In this document: positions 34,164 through 43,244 of the stretch, one piece after another
Position numbering within the stretch: position 1 is the stretch's first letter
Layout of the letters: every line of letters begins with the position of its first letter
NCBI GenBank assembly: GCA_963703085.1
Contig: OY969789.1
Span: 3,472,001-3,536,000, forward strand
Source: DATAEG01 sp963703085
Lineage (GTDB): Bacteria > Actinomycetota > Actinomycetes > Mycobacteriales > Jatrophihabitantaceae
Length of the DNA: 64,000 nucleotides
Direction: 5' to 3'
The notes under the pieces: model-generated
What the model saw: the letters and a program-made list of their open reading frames with translations, nothing else
Database searches by the model: none
Told to the model about the DNA's origin: nothing
Program-made: the position numbers and the translations under genes

Positions 34164-34437
34164 GCTGGCCGAGGTTAGCCGTTCGGCGAGCCGCGTCGCG
34201 TTGACCCAGCGTCCTGGATGTCCGTATCCTTGAGGGTGCGTGTGCTGTGCCTGCGTCCTCGACAGGGAGTAGGCCGCCCGCCGAACCAACGACCTGCAGG
34301 TCTCCATATCTTGTGCGTCCGGCTCAGTGCGCCGCGACGCGAGGGATGAGGTGGTGTGCGGCTAGTCCTCTCGGCGGTCCGGGCGTGGCATGCGTACCGA
34401 TCCGAGTAACTATCCGCTAAGGAAACCCACCCACTCC
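34164..34437 (+). promoter_or_regulatory. Divergent promoter and leader region of rpsA
   Basis: A 274-bp gene-free stretch between the small membrane protein and rpsA. It should hold promoters for both directions and a long rpsA leader. A CTAAGGA sequence near 34417-34423 is a possible ribosome site, but its spacing to the ATG is long (about 14 nt). I see no convincing terminator or riboswitch here. Confidence 0.4.
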
Positions 34438-35949
34438 ATGACGTCCACTGTCGAAGCACCTACTGAGCACAGCACCACCAGCAGCACCCCGCAGGTCGCG
34501 ATCAACGACATCGGCTCCAGTGACGACTTCCTGGCCGCGATCGATCAGACCATCAAGTACTTCAATGACGGCGACATCGTCGAAGGCACCATCGTCAAGG
34601 TCGACCGCGACGAGGTCCTCCTGGACATCGGCTACAAGACCGAAGGTGTCATCCCCTCCCGTGAGCTGTCGATCAAGCACGACGTCGACCCCGGTGAGGT
34701 CGTTTCGGTGGGCGACGAGATCGAGGCACTGGTCCTGCAGAAGGAGGACAAGGAGGGCCGGCTGATCCTGTCCAAGAAGCGCGCTCAGTACGAGCGCGCC
34801 TGGGGCACGATCGAGGCCAAGAAGGAAGCCGACGAGGTTGTCGAAGGCACCGTCATCGAGGTCGTCAAGGGCGGCCTCATCCTCGATATCGGGCTGCGTG
34901 GCTTCCTGCCCGCATCGCTGGTCGAGATGCGCCGGGTGCGCGATCTGCAGCCGTACGTCGGCAAGACCCTCGAGGCGAAGATCATCGAGCTGGACAAGAA
35001 CCGCAACAACGTCGTGCTCAGCCGGCGGGCGTGGCTGGAGCAGACCCAGTCCGAGGTGCGCAGCGACTTCCTCAACAAGCTGGCCAAGGGCCAGGTGCGC
35101 ACCGGAGTGGTCTCCAGCATCGTCAACTTCGGTGCGTTCGTGGACCTCGGTGGCGTCGACGGTCTGGTGCACGTGTCGGAGCTGTCCTGGAAGCACATCG
35201 ATCACCCGAGCGAGGTCGTCGAGGTGGGCCAGGAGGTCACCGTCGAGGTCCTCGACATCGACATGGACCGCGAGCGCGTCAGCCTCTCGCTGAAGGCGAC
35301 TCAGGAGGACCCGTGGCGGCAGTTCGCCCGGACCCACCAGCTGGGTCAGGTCGTGCCCGGCAAGGTCACCAAGCTGGTCCCGTTCGGTGCGTTCGTTCGC
35401 GTCCAGGACGGCATCGAGGGCCTGGTGCACATCTCCGAGCTGGCCGAGCGGCACATCGAGCTGCCTGAGCAGGTCGTGAACGTCGGCGACGACATCCTCG
35501 TGAAGGTCATCGACATCGACCTGGAGCGCCGGCGCATCTCGCTGTCGCTGAAGCAGGCGAACGAGGGCGATCTGACCGAGGACTCGTTCGACCCGGCGCA
35601 GTACGGCATGGAGGCGCAGTACGACGAGAAGGGCGCCTACATCTACCCCGAGGGCTTCGACCCGGAGACCCAGGAGTGGCTGGAAGGGTTCGACGAGCAG
35701 CGCGAGGCCTGGGAGAAGCGTTACGCCGCTGCCCGGGAGCGTTTCGAAGCGCACCGCAAGCAGCTGGCCGACGCCCAGAAGGCGGATGCCGACGCCGCAA
35801 GCGGGGCCGGCGAGGCGACGTCCTACACTTCCGACACCGCCGACGAGCCGGTCGAGGGCGAAGCGCCGGCCGTGCCCACGGCCACCGGCGGCACGCTGGC
35901 CTCCGACGAGGCGTTGGCGGCGCTGCGGGAGAAGCTCACCGGCCGCTGA
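34438..35949 (+). CDS. rpsA: 30S ribosomal protein S1
   Basis: 503 aa with four S1 (OB-fold) RNA-binding repeats at about 35-110, 125-190, 205-280 and 292-365. Examples are GDIVEGTIVKVDRDEVLLDIGYKTEGVIP and GQVRTGVVSSIVNFGAFVDLGGVDGLVHVSEL. A disordered acidic Ala/Glu-rich C-terminal tail follows, as in actinobacterial S1. It binds mRNA on the ribosome. The position between polA and coaE matches the mycobacterial order apart from the large envelope locus on its polA side. A strong terminator lies just downstream. Confidence 0.97.
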   Translation: MTSTVEAPTEHSTTSSTPQVAINDIGSSDDFLAAIDQTIKYFNDGDIVEGTIVKVDRDEVLLDIGYKTEGVIPSRELSIKHDVDPGEVVSVGDEIEALVLQKEDKEGRLILSKKRAQYERAWGTIEAKKEADEVVEGTVIEVVKGGLILDIGLRGFLPASLVEMRRVRDLQPYVGKTLEAKIIELDKNRNNVVLSRRAWLEQTQSEVRSDFLNKLAKGQVRTGVVSSIVNFGAFVDLGGVDGLVHVSELSWKHIDHPSEVVEVGQEVTVEVLDIDMDRERVSLSLKATQEDPWRQFARTHQLGQVVPGKVTKLVPFGAFVRVQDGIEGLVHISELAERHIELPEQVVNVGDDILVKVIDIDLERRRISLSLKQANEGDLTEDSFDPAQYGMEAQYDEKGAYIYPEGFDPETQEWLEGFDEQREAWEKRYAAARERFEAHRKQLADAQKADADAASGAGEATSYTSDTADEPVEGEAPAVPTATGGTLASDEALAALREKLTGR

Positions 35950-36000
35950 GGCACGGCTTCAAACAACGCGGACGACCAGCGCCCGCAACGCGAGCGACAC

Positions 36001-36030
36001 GGTGCCCGGGAGGTTCACCTCCCGGGCACC
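36001..36030 (+). terminator. rpsA terminator hairpin
   Basis: A perfect 14-bp inverted repeat, GGTGCCCGGGAGGT pairing with ACCTCCCGGGCACC and leaving a 2-nt centre (in practice a 4-nt loop), starting 51 nt after the rpsA stop and 29 nt before the next start. There is no T-run, which is normal for high-GC actinobacterial terminators. Confidence 0.85.
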
Positions 36031-36058
36031 GGCCTGTTCGCTGGCTACCGTAGCTGCC

Positions 36059-36736
36059 ATGTACGGGAGGGTATTTCCGCGAATCGGGCTGCTTGCCGGA
36101 GCCGTTCTGGCGGCCGCGATTCTCACTACCGGATGCTCCTCCGGAGCGAAGCCGGACAGTACGCACAGCAGCTCAGTAGGCGGCTCGTCCGGGTCGTCGC
36201 AGTCGTCTGGATCGTCGTCCGGGTCCGCCAGCTCCGGCGGCTCGTCGGCAACGTCCCCGAGCGCCACGCCGTCGTTGGCGGGAGACTGCTCCACCGTCCT
36301 GCCGCTCAGCATCGTGGAGAAGACGCTCGGCCATCCCGTCGTCGGGCAGACCGCCTTCGTGGTGAACAAGCCGGATGCGAAGATCGGCATGCTGACGAGG
36401 ATCAACTGCCGTTACGGCCTGGCCAAGGCGGTGAAGGGCAAGCCGGCTCCGTCCCCCCAGGTCGAGATCAGCGTCTCGCTGTACTCGACCGAGCAGCAGG
36501 CCACCGACCGGGTCAGCGGGACGGTATCGGAATGGCGCGATCACGGCGCCTCGCAGACCGACGCGCAGGTCGACAAGGACGCCGCCGTGTTGCTCACCGG
36601 GTACGGCACCCCGCTGCTGGTGGTCGCACATGCCGAACGCACGGTAGCCGTGAGCGTTGCCCCTGCCCTGCTGAAGGGCCAGAACATGGCAACGGTGATG
36701 GGTGCTCTCGCGGGCCAGGCGATCAGCAACTCGTGA
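36059..36736 (+). CDS. Ser/Gly-rich lipoprotein of unknown function
   Basis: 225-aa exported lipoprotein. The signal peptide ends LTTGC with Cys26, then a low-complexity Ser/Gly/Thr linker (about 35-75) precedes a folded domain starting CSTVLPLSIVEKTLGHPVVG with paired Cys residues (second in RINCRYGL). This resembles DUF3558-like sensor lipoproteins of actinobacteria, but the assignment is uncertain. Its stop overlaps the coaE GTG by 4 nt, so it is co-translated with coaE. Confidence 0.75.
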   Translation: MYGRVFPRIGLLAGAVLAAAILTTGCSSGAKPDSTHSSSVGGSSGSSQSSGSSSGSASSGGSSATSPSATPSLAGDCSTVLPLSIVEKTLGHPVVGQTAFVVNKPDAKIGMLTRINCRYGLAKAVKGKPAPSPQVEISVSLYSTEQQATDRVSGTVSEWRDHGASQTDAQVDKDAAVLLTGYGTPLLVVAHAERTVAVSVAPALLKGQNMATVMGALAGQAISNS

Positions 36737-37368
36737 TCGAAGCCACGCGCCCGCCCGGCCAGCTTCGGGTGGGGCTGACCGGTGGAATCGGCTCAGGGAA
36801 GTCGTCGGTGGCCGAGGTGTTCGCCGGCCAAGGCGCGGTGGTCATCGACGCCGACCAGTTGGCCCGTGACGTGCTTGCGCCCGGCTCGGACGGTCTGCAA
36901 GCCGTGGTCGACCGCTTCGGTGCCGGTGTCGTTGCGCCGGACGGCTCGTTGGATCGAGGCGCGCTGGCCGCGGTGGTCTTCGCCGACGAGGCGGCCCGCG
37001 ACGACCTCAACGCCATCGTGCACCCGATGGTCAGTGCGCTGTCGGCCGAGCGCATGGCGGCGGCCGGGCCGGGGACGATCGTGGTCTACGACGTGCCACT
37101 GCTCGTCGAGACGGGGCGGCAAGGTGAGTTCGATGCTGTGGTCGTCGTGACGGCGCCGCTGGCTGCTCGGATCGCCCGACTGGCCGATCGGGGCGTGGCA
37201 GAGGCAGACGCCCGGGCGCGGATCGCCGCTCAGGCCAGCGACGATCAGCGCCGCGAGATCGCCTGGGCGGTGATCGACAACGCCGGGTCTCGTGACCAAC
37301 TCGCCGACGCGGCTCGTCGGGTATGGCAACGCCTGCTCGATCTGCAGGCCAGCCAGCCGTCGGTTTGA
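36733..37368 (+). CDS. coaE: Dephospho-CoA kinase
   Basis: 211 aa. It catalyses the last step of coenzyme A synthesis. P-loop VGLTGGIGSGKSS (about 14-26), VIDADQLARDVLAPG with the substrate-binding Asp, ALAAVVFADEAARDDLNAIVHP and VVYDVPLLVETG are all CoaE signatures. The C-terminus is a helical lid segment. M. tuberculosis CoaE has an extra UPF0157-like domain; this one stops after the kinase. GTG start overlapping the lipoprotein stop. Confidence 0.95.
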   Translation: MIEATRPPGQLRVGLTGGIGSGKSSVAEVFAGQGAVVIDADQLARDVLAPGSDGLQAVVDRFGAGVVAPDGSLDRGALAAVVFADEAARDDLNAIVHPMVSALSAERMAAAGPGTIVVYDVPLLVETGRQGEFDAVVVVTAPLAARIARLADRGVAEADARARIAAQASDDQRREIAWAVIDNAGSRDQLADAARRVWQRLLDLQASQPSV

Positions 37369-37437
37369 AGGCGCTCTGCGGCATCGGCTATTGTTCACGG
37401 CTGGTGCACGCGACAGAACGGTCGCGCTGCGCATCAT

Positions 37438-37510
37438 GCGGACGTAGCGCAGCTGGTAGCGCATCACCTTGCCAAGGTGAGGGTCGCGGGTTCGAATCCC
37501 GTCGTCCGCT
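37438..37510 (+). tRNA. tRNA-Gly (anticodon GCC)
   Basis: A 73-nt cloverleaf with acceptor GCGGACG/CGTCCGC, anticodon stem CACCT-AGGTG, loop TTGCCAA giving GCC, and T-loop GTTCGAATC. First of three tRNAs after coaE. Confidence 0.95.
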
Positions 37511-37598
37511 CGGGTGGCAGTGGATCGATCCCTCACCAGGTCAGCACCGCACCTGGTGGCTGTCCCGGTGATCAGGTCCGGACCGAAGCTGATCCGCT

Positions 37599-37670
37599 GG
37601 CGACGTGGCCGAGTGGCTTAGGCAAGGGCCTGCAAAGCCCTGTACGCGGGTTCGATTCCCGCCGTCGCCT
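37599..37670 (+). tRNA. tRNA-Cys (anticodon GCA)
   Basis: A 72-nt cloverleaf with acceptor GGCGACG/CGTCGCC, anticodon stem AGGGC-GCCCT, loop CTGCAAA giving GCA, T-loop GTTCGATTC and discriminator T, as usual for tRNA-Cys. Confidence 0.95.
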
Positions 37671-37741
37671 CTGCGTCGCGTTTGCGCGAGGCTGAACGAC
37701 TGCAGCACAACTGAATATCTGCGCCTCCGCCGAGCGGAGAC

Positions 37742-37814
<73 letters not shown>

Positions 37815-37826
37815 GTAGAAGGCAGC

Positions 37827-37862
37827 AAATACGGGCCCCGCAGCGATGCGGGGCCCGTATTT
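37827..37862 (+). terminator. Terminator after tRNA-Val
   Basis: A perfect 15-bp stem, AAATACGGGCCCCGC against GCGGGGCCCGTATTT with loop AGCGAT, starting 14 nt after the tRNA. The terminal TATTT gives a short U-tract. It should end transcription of the tRNA cluster before the island. Confidence 0.88.
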
Positions 37863-38008
37863 GTGCCCTGGTGACTACTGAACCCATGGTGTAGTGGTCA
37901 CCGGCTATTTTGGTCGCGGGGCCGGAACACTGCAGCGCAGCGATTTCGGGCGCCTCGGTGCTCGGTTGCGCCTCATTTCCGGGTCGGCCCGCGGCCTCCT
38001 AGGCACCG

Positions 38009-38030
38009 CGTGCAACAAACGTGCAACACC
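38009..38030 (+). repeat. Two direct copies of a putative integrase arm-type site
   Basis: CGTGCAACA at 38009-38017 and CGTGCAACACC at 38020-38030, about 200 bp inside the left end of the island. Confidence 0.5.
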
Positions 38031-38142
38031 AGCCAGCGCACAGGTCGCGGCGCGAGTGCCCGTTCGCGCTGGCCGACGCCCGTTACAGCGACCGAACACC
38101 GGTAGTCCCCCTGCTCGGTTCGATCTAGGCAGCGATGACCAT

Positions 38143-38153
38143 GGTGTTGCACG
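38143..38153 (-). repeat. Inverted copy of the putative arm-type site
   Basis: The minus strand reads CGTGCAACACC, identical over 11 bp to 38020-38030 and 46127-46137. Confidence 0.5.
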
Positions 38154-38316
38154 TCGGTTGCATTGGCCGTCCGCTTCCACGGCTCGGCGAGGCCGAAGCT
38201 CTCGCGAGCACTGGGGTACGGGAGCTCGCATGACTCGTTGACCACTGCCGGGATGAGTGGTGAGTAGTAATCGTTGATGATGTAGTTCGCTAGACACACG
38301 CAAAACGACGGAGCCG

Positions 38317-39273
38317 CTATCGGGCGTTCTCTGCTCGTTCATCAGCGTTGGCGCGGGCGTCGACCGCCGTGTTGACCTCGTCTGTCACGTGGGCGCGAGC
38401 CCAGTCGCCGAGTACCGCGAGACCTTTGGCAGCGTCTGTGCCAGGTGCGGCGGTGTAGGCGACGATGGTCAGTCCGGGGTCGCTTGGCAGCTCCAGGGCG
38501 TCGAAGTCGAGGTCGAGGTTGCCGACTAGCGGGTGGTGGAAGGGCTGGATGCCGGAGCGGTAATACCGCACGTTGTGGGCGGCCCACCGGGTGCGGAATT
38601 GTTCGCTGTGGATGGACAGTTCACCGATGAGGGCGGACAGGCGCTGGTCGTCGGGGTTTCGGCCGGCTTCGGTGCGCAGGCTGCCGACGCCGTCGTGGGC
38701 GATGCCTCCCCAGTCGCGGTAGAACTCGGTCGAGGCGGGGTCGAGGAACACGAAACGGGCGAGGTTCGCGTCCAGATGAGGGTTGTTGAGGGCGGGTGCG
38801 TAGAGGGCGCGCCCGAGGTGGTTGGTGGCCAGGATGTCGAGCCGTCCGTTGCGGACGAAGGCGGCTGCCCCGGTGAGGGCGTCGAGGACTTGTCGGATGC
38901 TGGGCCGGACCTTGCTGGGCGCCGAGGCAGCGGAACGGACCCGGCTGCGTGGCGCGTTCGCCAGTCCGATGAGATCGATGAGGTGGGCGCGTTCGACGTC
39001 GTCGAGTTGTAGGGCGCGGGCGAGGGCATCGGTGACGTGGTCGGAGACGCCGCGGACGTTGCCGCGTTCGAGCCGGGTCAGATACTGCTCGGAGATGCCG
39101 GTCAGCACGGCCAGCTCTTCGCGGCGCAGGCCTGCGACGCGGCGACGGCCGCCGTAGCTGGGTAGGCCGGCCTGCGCGGGTGTGATGCGGGCGCGGCGGG
39201 TCATCAGAAAGTCACGGATCGCAGCGCGCACGTCCTGACCGGGGTTCACTCCTATGACGGTAGGCGACGGCAT
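38317..39273 (-). CDS. XRE-family regulator with MmyB-type ligand domain
   Basis: 318 aa. The N-terminal helix-turn-helix (about 40-100) reads GLRREELAVLTGISEQYLTRLERGNVRGVSD, the canonical MmyB-like XRE motif. The C-terminal part (about 120-300) is a PAS-like MmyB ligand domain with NGRLDILATNHLGRALYAP and WAAHNVRYYRSGIQPFHHPLVG. These regulators usually sit divergent to the redox or efflux genes they control, as here (119 bp to the MFS GTG start), so local repression or activation of the island operon is likely. Confidence 0.87.
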   Translation of the reverse strand: MPSPTVIGVNPGQDVRAAIRDFLMTRRARITPAQAGLPSYGGRRRVAGLRREELAVLTGISEQYLTRLERGNVRGVSDHVTDALARALQLDDVERAHLIDLIGLANAPRSRVRSAASAPSKVRPSIRQVLDALTGAAAFVRNGRLDILATNHLGRALYAPALNNPHLDANLARFVFLDPASTEFYRDWGGIAHDGVGSLRTEAGRNPDDQRLSALIGELSIHSEQFRTRWAAHNVRYYRSGIQPFHHPLVGNLDLDFDALELPSDPGLTIVAYTAAPGTDAAKGLAVLGDWARAHVTDEVNTAVDARANADERAENAR

Positions 39274-39392
39274 CGGTTGGAGGGGGTTCCTGCCAGTACC
39301 CCCTACTGTCCGGGCCTGCCGCCGGTGTCCAGGACGGCGTTGTCTGGACCGTGCCGGCGCAGCTGCCGGCGTTCCGACGAGGAAGGCTGTTC

Positions 39393-40799
39393 GTGTCCGT
39401 TTCGACCCCTACACGTGCTGCCTCCGTTCGTACCGGCGGAAGCACTGAACCGATGTCCGCGCCTGCCCGCGCCACGCTGGCAGCGGCGGTTCTCGGGTTC
39501 TTCATGATCACTTTCGACGCGGTGGTCGTGAACGTCGCGCTGCCGTCCATTCGCAGTGATCTGGGCGGCGGACTGAGCGGCCTGCAATGGGTCGTGGACG
39601 GCTATACCTTGATGTTCGCGGCGCTGTTGCTCTCGGCCGGGTCGTTCACCGACCGGATCGGCGCGCGGCGCGCCTTCGGCCTGGGTCTTGGGCTGTTCGT
39701 GCTCGCGTCGGCCGCTTGCGGCGTTGCTCCGGGACTTGGCATGTTGGTCGCAGCTCGGCTGGTGCAGGGCTCGGCTGCTGCGGTCATGATGCCCTCGTCG
39801 ATGGCCCTGCTGCGTCACGCCTTTCCCGACCGCGTCGCCCGCGGGCGTGCTATCGCGATGTGGGCGATGGGCGGCGCGGTCGCCTCCTCGTCTGGTCCGG
39901 TGCTGGGCGGGGTGCTGGACGCCCTCGATTGGCGTTGGATCTTCTTCATCAACCTCCCGGTCGGCGCGCTCGCGTTGGCATTGACGACCGGTGCCGGTAG
40001 TTCGCTTCGGCGACCCGCTTCCTTTGATTGGGCGGGCCAGGTGAGCGGAGTGTTGGCGATGGCGGGCCTCTGCTACGGGGCGATCGAAGCCGGCTCGGCC
40101 GGCTTCACCGCGCCTCGAGTGTTGGCTGCTTTCGCCCTCGCGGCATCGGCACTGGCCCTGTTCATCGCCGCGCAACGCCGGATCGCGCACCCGATGATGC
40201 CGCTGGACCTGTTCCGGTCCCGCAACGTCGGCATCATCCTCGCGACCGGCTTCGCGTTCATGGTGTGCTACTTCGGCCTGCCGTTTGTGTTCAGCCTCTA
40301 CCTGCAGCAGGTACGGGGCCTGTCCGCGCTGGGCACCGGCGCCGCATTCTTGCCGATGATGCTGATCGGCGCCGTGCTCACTCCGTTCTCCGCCCGGCTG
40401 GGCGAACGCCTCGGCCGCCGCACGCTCATCGTGGCCGGCCTTGCGTCCATGTCGATCGGGTTGGTGGTGCTCGCCCTGCTGCCCGCCTCCACGCCAGTGG
40501 CCGCGTTGTCCATGCTGATGGTGCTGGTCGGCCTGGCCGGACCGCTTGTCGTCCCGGCGGCCGCCGCGATGCTGCTGGATGTCGTACCGGCGCAGCGGGC
40601 CGGAATCGCATCCGGGATTTACAACACCAGCCGGCAGGTCGGCGGCGCACTCGCGGTCGCAGTATTCGGTGGGCTGCTAGCCAGCCCAGCCACCTTCATG
40701 CGCGGCGTCCAGGTCAGCTTGCTGATCGCCGCCGCCACCGCCGCCCTCGCCGGCGCGGCCAGCCTGCTCCTACCGAAGCGTCAAGGGACAGCAGCATGA
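39393..40799 (+). CDS. MFS drug efflux transporter (DHA2/EmrB-QacA type)
   Basis: 468 aa with about 13-14 spans. Motifs include FDAVVVNVALPSIRSDLGG in the first helix-loop, GSFTDRIGARRAFGLGLGLF (motif A) and GSAAAVMMPSSMALL, and GPVLGGVLDALDWRWIFFINLPVG (motif C, proton antiport). It likely exports lipophilic compounds. The GTG at 39393 is chosen for its Shine-Dalgarno GAGGAAGG (39379-39386). First gene of the island operon; its stop overlaps a 47-codon frame by ATGA. Confidence 0.88.
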   Translation: MSVSTPTRAASVRTGGSTEPMSAPARATLAAAVLGFFMITFDAVVVNVALPSIRSDLGGGLSGLQWVVDGYTLMFAALLLSAGSFTDRIGARRAFGLGLGLFVLASAACGVAPGLGMLVAARLVQGSAAAVMMPSSMALLRHAFPDRVARGRAIAMWAMGGAVASSSGPVLGGVLDALDWRWIFFINLPVGALALALTTGAGSSLRRPASFDWAGQVSGVLAMAGLCYGAIEAGSAGFTAPRVLAAFALAASALALFIAAQRRIAHPMMPLDLFRSRNVGIILATGFAFMVCYFGLPFVFSLYLQQVRGLSALGTGAAFLPMMLIGAVLTPFSARLGERLGRRTLIVAGLASMSIGLVVLALLPASTPVAALSMLMVLVGLAGPLVVPAAAAMLLDVVPAQRAGIASGIYNTSRQVGGALAVAVFGGLLASPATFMRGVQVSLLIAAATAALAGAASLLLPKRQGTAA

Positions 40800-40939
40800 C
40801 GAACTGGACACCGGAGAAACTCGATCACCTCGACGCCGAGGGGCTCCAGAGCACTACCCCGGCCGCGCCTAGAACGCGCACCGGGAGAGGCCATGCGGAC
40901 ATAACGAGGAACGGCACCCGACGGAAGGATCACCGGTGA
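40796..40939 (+). CDS. 47-aa frame, probable remnant of a DUF2255 gene
   Basis: Starts MTNWTPEKLDHLDAEGLQ, which resembles the first residues of DUF2255 proteins (typically about 110-120 aa, beginning with W-TPEELDRIG-A-EL). The remaining 29 residues are basic, low-complexity and unlike the family. It is joined by ATGA to the MFS gene upstream and by GTGA to the next MFS gene, so it may persist because its translation keeps the two pumps coupled. It could also be a deletion scar. Confidence 0.45.
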   Translation: MTNWTPEKLDHLDAEGLQSTTPAAPRTRTGRGHADITRNGTRRKDHR

Positions 40940-42198
40940 CCGAGACGATCGAGCGGACGACCGGCAGCGACCGGCCCGCCGCGCCGGCCGTGTCGCTGAG
41001 CGTGGTGGTCCTCGCAGCGGTCGTGCTGGTGACCGCGATCGCCCCGCTGGCGACCGACATGTACGTGCCGGCGTTCCCGCTGGTCGGGCGGGATCTCGCC
41101 GCGTCAGCAGCGCAGGTGCAGTTGACACTGACGACGTTCTTCATCGGCATGGCGCTGGGCCAGCTCGTCGGCGGACCGATGTCGGATCGGATCGGGCGAC
41201 GCCGGCCACTGCTCGTATCGCTGGCCGTGCTGGCGGCGGCCTCGCTGCTGTGTGCCGTAAGCCCGGGCATTGCCACCATGATGGCGGCCCGGCTGCTGCA
41301 GGGATTCGCCGGTGGCTGGGCGATGGTGATCGCACGGTCGGTGGTGGTCGACCTGACCTCGGGCGCGACGCTGGTGCGGGCGATGAACATCATCGCCGGG
41401 GTCGCCGGGATAGCACCGATCGTTGGCCCGCTGCTGGGCGCGGCGATCCTGCAGTTCTCGCACTGGCGGGTGTCGTTCTGGGTGGTGGCCGCACTGGGCC
41501 TACTCATGCTCGCCGTCGTCGCGGCAGCCGTGCCCGAGACCCACCCGGCCGAGGAGCGCCACGGCGGCGGACTGAGCCGACTGGTCGGCTCGGCCGCGCT
41601 GGTCGTCCGCAACCGGCCGTTCGTCGGCTGGCTGCTCGTCTTCGGACTGTCGATGGGCGTGATCTTCGCCTACGTCGCCACGTCGGCGTTCGTGCTGCAG
41701 TCGATGAACGGGCTGTCGCCGATGCTGTACTCACTGGACTTCGCCTTCAACGCAGTCGGGTTGACCGTGACGACGCTCGTCGCGGCGAAGCTGGCCGCCT
41801 CGGTGTCCACCCGCGCGACCGTCACCGTCGGTCTGTCCGCAACCGCAGCAGCAGCGGCGCTGCTACTGGCCGGTGCGCTGGTCGGGATGCCGCTACCGAT
41901 TGCGCTCGTCGGCTTCTTCGTGCTGATGAGTGCGCAAGGACTGGTCGGCCCGAATGCCGGCGCCCTGGCCTCAGGCACGGTGCCCGACGAGCCGGGCACA
42001 GGGTCGGCGCTGCTTGGCTTCCTGCAGTGGATCATGGCCGGCGCCATCGCCCCGTTGGCCGGTCTCGGCGGAGCGCGCACCGCTGTGCCCATGGCCATCA
42101 TCGTCGGGGTCCTCACCGCTATATCAGTCTTCGGCCTGGTCGTGCTCGCGCGACCGAAACCGGAATTCAGCACCATCCACAACGAGGAGCAGTCATGA
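40936..42198 (+). CDS. MFS multidrug transporter (Bcr/CflA family)
   Basis: 420 aa with 12 spans. ATDMYVPAFPLVGRDLAASAAQVQLTLTTFFIGMALGQL is the Bcr/CflA N-terminal hallmark, followed by GPMSDRIGRRRPLL (motif A) and VAGIAPIVGPLLGA (motif C). It probably effluxes drugs or small toxic metabolites by proton antiport. The GTG start has GGAAGGA upstream and overlaps the 47-aa frame. The stop overlaps the dehydrogenase start by ATGA. Confidence 0.88.
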   Translation: MTETIERTTGSDRPAAPAVSLSVVVLAAVVLVTAIAPLATDMYVPAFPLVGRDLAASAAQVQLTLTTFFIGMALGQLVGGPMSDRIGRRRPLLVSLAVLAAASLLCAVSPGIATMMAARLLQGFAGGWAMVIARSVVVDLTSGATLVRAMNIIAGVAGIAPIVGPLLGAAILQFSHWRVSFWVVAALGLLMLAVVAAAVPETHPAEERHGGGLSRLVGSAALVVRNRPFVGWLLVFGLSMGVIFAYVATSAFVLQSMNGLSPMLYSLDFAFNAVGLTVTTLVAAKLAASVSTRATVTVGLSATAAAAALLLAGALVGMPLPIALVGFFVLMSAQGLVGPNAGALASGTVPDEPGTGSALLGFLQWIMAGAIAPLAGLGGARTAVPMAIIVGVLTAISVFGLVVLARPKPEFSTIHNEEQS

Positions 42199-43244
42199 AA
42201 GCCGCAATCTTCAAAGGCACGGGAAGCATCGTGATCGAGGACCGGCCGAAGCCGGCGATCACCGAGCCCACGGACGCGATCGTGCGCGTCGCGCTGGCGT
42301 GCGTGTGCGGATCGGACCTGTGGTTCTACCGCGGCATTTCTGACCTACCCCACGGCGGCGTCGGGCACGAGTTCATCGGCGTCGTCGATCAGGTCGGCAG
42401 CGCCGTGCGCGACCTCGCCCCCGGCGATTTCGTCATCTCGCCGTTCTCCTGGAGCGACGGCACCTGCCGCAACTGCCAGCGCGGCTTCCACACCGCCTGC
42501 GTGCACGGCGGGTTCTTCGGCCAGGGAGGCGACGGTGACGGCGGCCAAGCCGAGTACGTCCGCGTCCCGCACGCCGACGGCACCCTCGTCACGGTTCCGG
42601 GAAAGAACTTCTCTGACGAGACGTTGGCCTCCCTGCTCGCACTGACCGACGTCATGGCGACCGGGTACCACGCCGCCGTGAGCGCCGACATCCGGCCGGG
42701 CCAGACGGTCGCGGTCGTCGGTGACGGCGCAGTCGGCTTGTCCGGCGTGTTGGCCGCCAGGCTGCTCGGCGCAGAGCGCATCATCGTGCTCGGCAGCAGC
42801 CACGAAGACCGGCATGCGCTGGCTCGTGAGTTCGGTGCCACCGACATCATCAGCGTCCGGGGCGATGAGGCGGTCGAGCAACTGAAGGCACTCACCGACG
42901 GCTTCGGCGCCGACGCGGTTCTGGAGTGCGTCGGCACCAAGGACTCGGCCGACACCGCCTTCGCCGTCGCGGCTGCCGGCGCGATCGTCGGACGTGTCGG
43001 CGTGCCGCACGACGTCGAACTGGACGCCGAGGGCACGTTCTACCGCAACGTCGGCATGCGCGGCGGCCCAGCGCCGGCCCGCGCCTACCAACCCGAATTG
43101 CTCAAGCAGGTCCTCGACGGCTCGATCAACCCGGGCAGGGTCTTCGACGCCAGCTTCGACCTCGACGACATCGCCGCCGCCTACGCCGCTATGGACGAGC
43201 GCCGCGTCATCAAAGCACTCGTGAAGGTGAGTGACCTGGCATGA
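42195..43244 (+). CDS. Zinc-dependent alcohol dehydrogenase
   Basis: 349-aa medium-chain dehydrogenase/reductase. Catalytic zinc ligands appear in LACVCGSDLWFYRG and GHEFIG. The structural-zinc lobe DGTCRNCQRGFHTAC has three of the usual four Cys. The NAD(P) Rossmann motif is VAVVGDGAVGLSG (about 172-184). It probably interconverts an alcohol and an aldehyde or ketone. The ATG overlaps the upstream MFS stop. In this operon it likely cooperates with the two aldo/keto reductases. Confidence 0.9.
   Translation: MKAAIFKGTGSIVIEDRPKPAITEPTDAIVRVALACVCGSDLWFYRGISDLPHGGVGHEFIGVVDQVGSAVRDLAPGDFVISPFSWSDGTCRNCQRGFHTACVHGGFFGQGGDGDGGQAEYVRVPHADGTLVTVPGKNFSDETLASLLALTDVMATGYHAAVSADIRPGQTVAVVGDGAVGLSGVLAARLLGAERIIVLGSSHEDRHALAREFGATDIISVRGDEAVEQLKALTDGFGADAVLECVGTKDSADTAFAVAAAGAIVGRVGVPHDVELDAEGTFYRNVGMRGGPAPARAYQPELLKQVLDGSINPGRVFDASFDLDDIAAAYAAMDERRVIKALVKVSDLA

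Larger units (their letters stand above)
37863..38316. other. Left end of island, no gene seen
   Basis: 454 bp without a supportable gene. Open frames on both strands have no recognisable domain and no ribosome site. It contains three copies of the 9-bp motif CGTGCAACA, interpreted as integrase arm sites. Confidence 0.6.

Noticed and set aside
37863..38316. Open frames at the left end of the island (115 and 145 aa)
   Set aside because: No domain, no ribosome site, and mutually overlapping on both strands; treated as non-coding.
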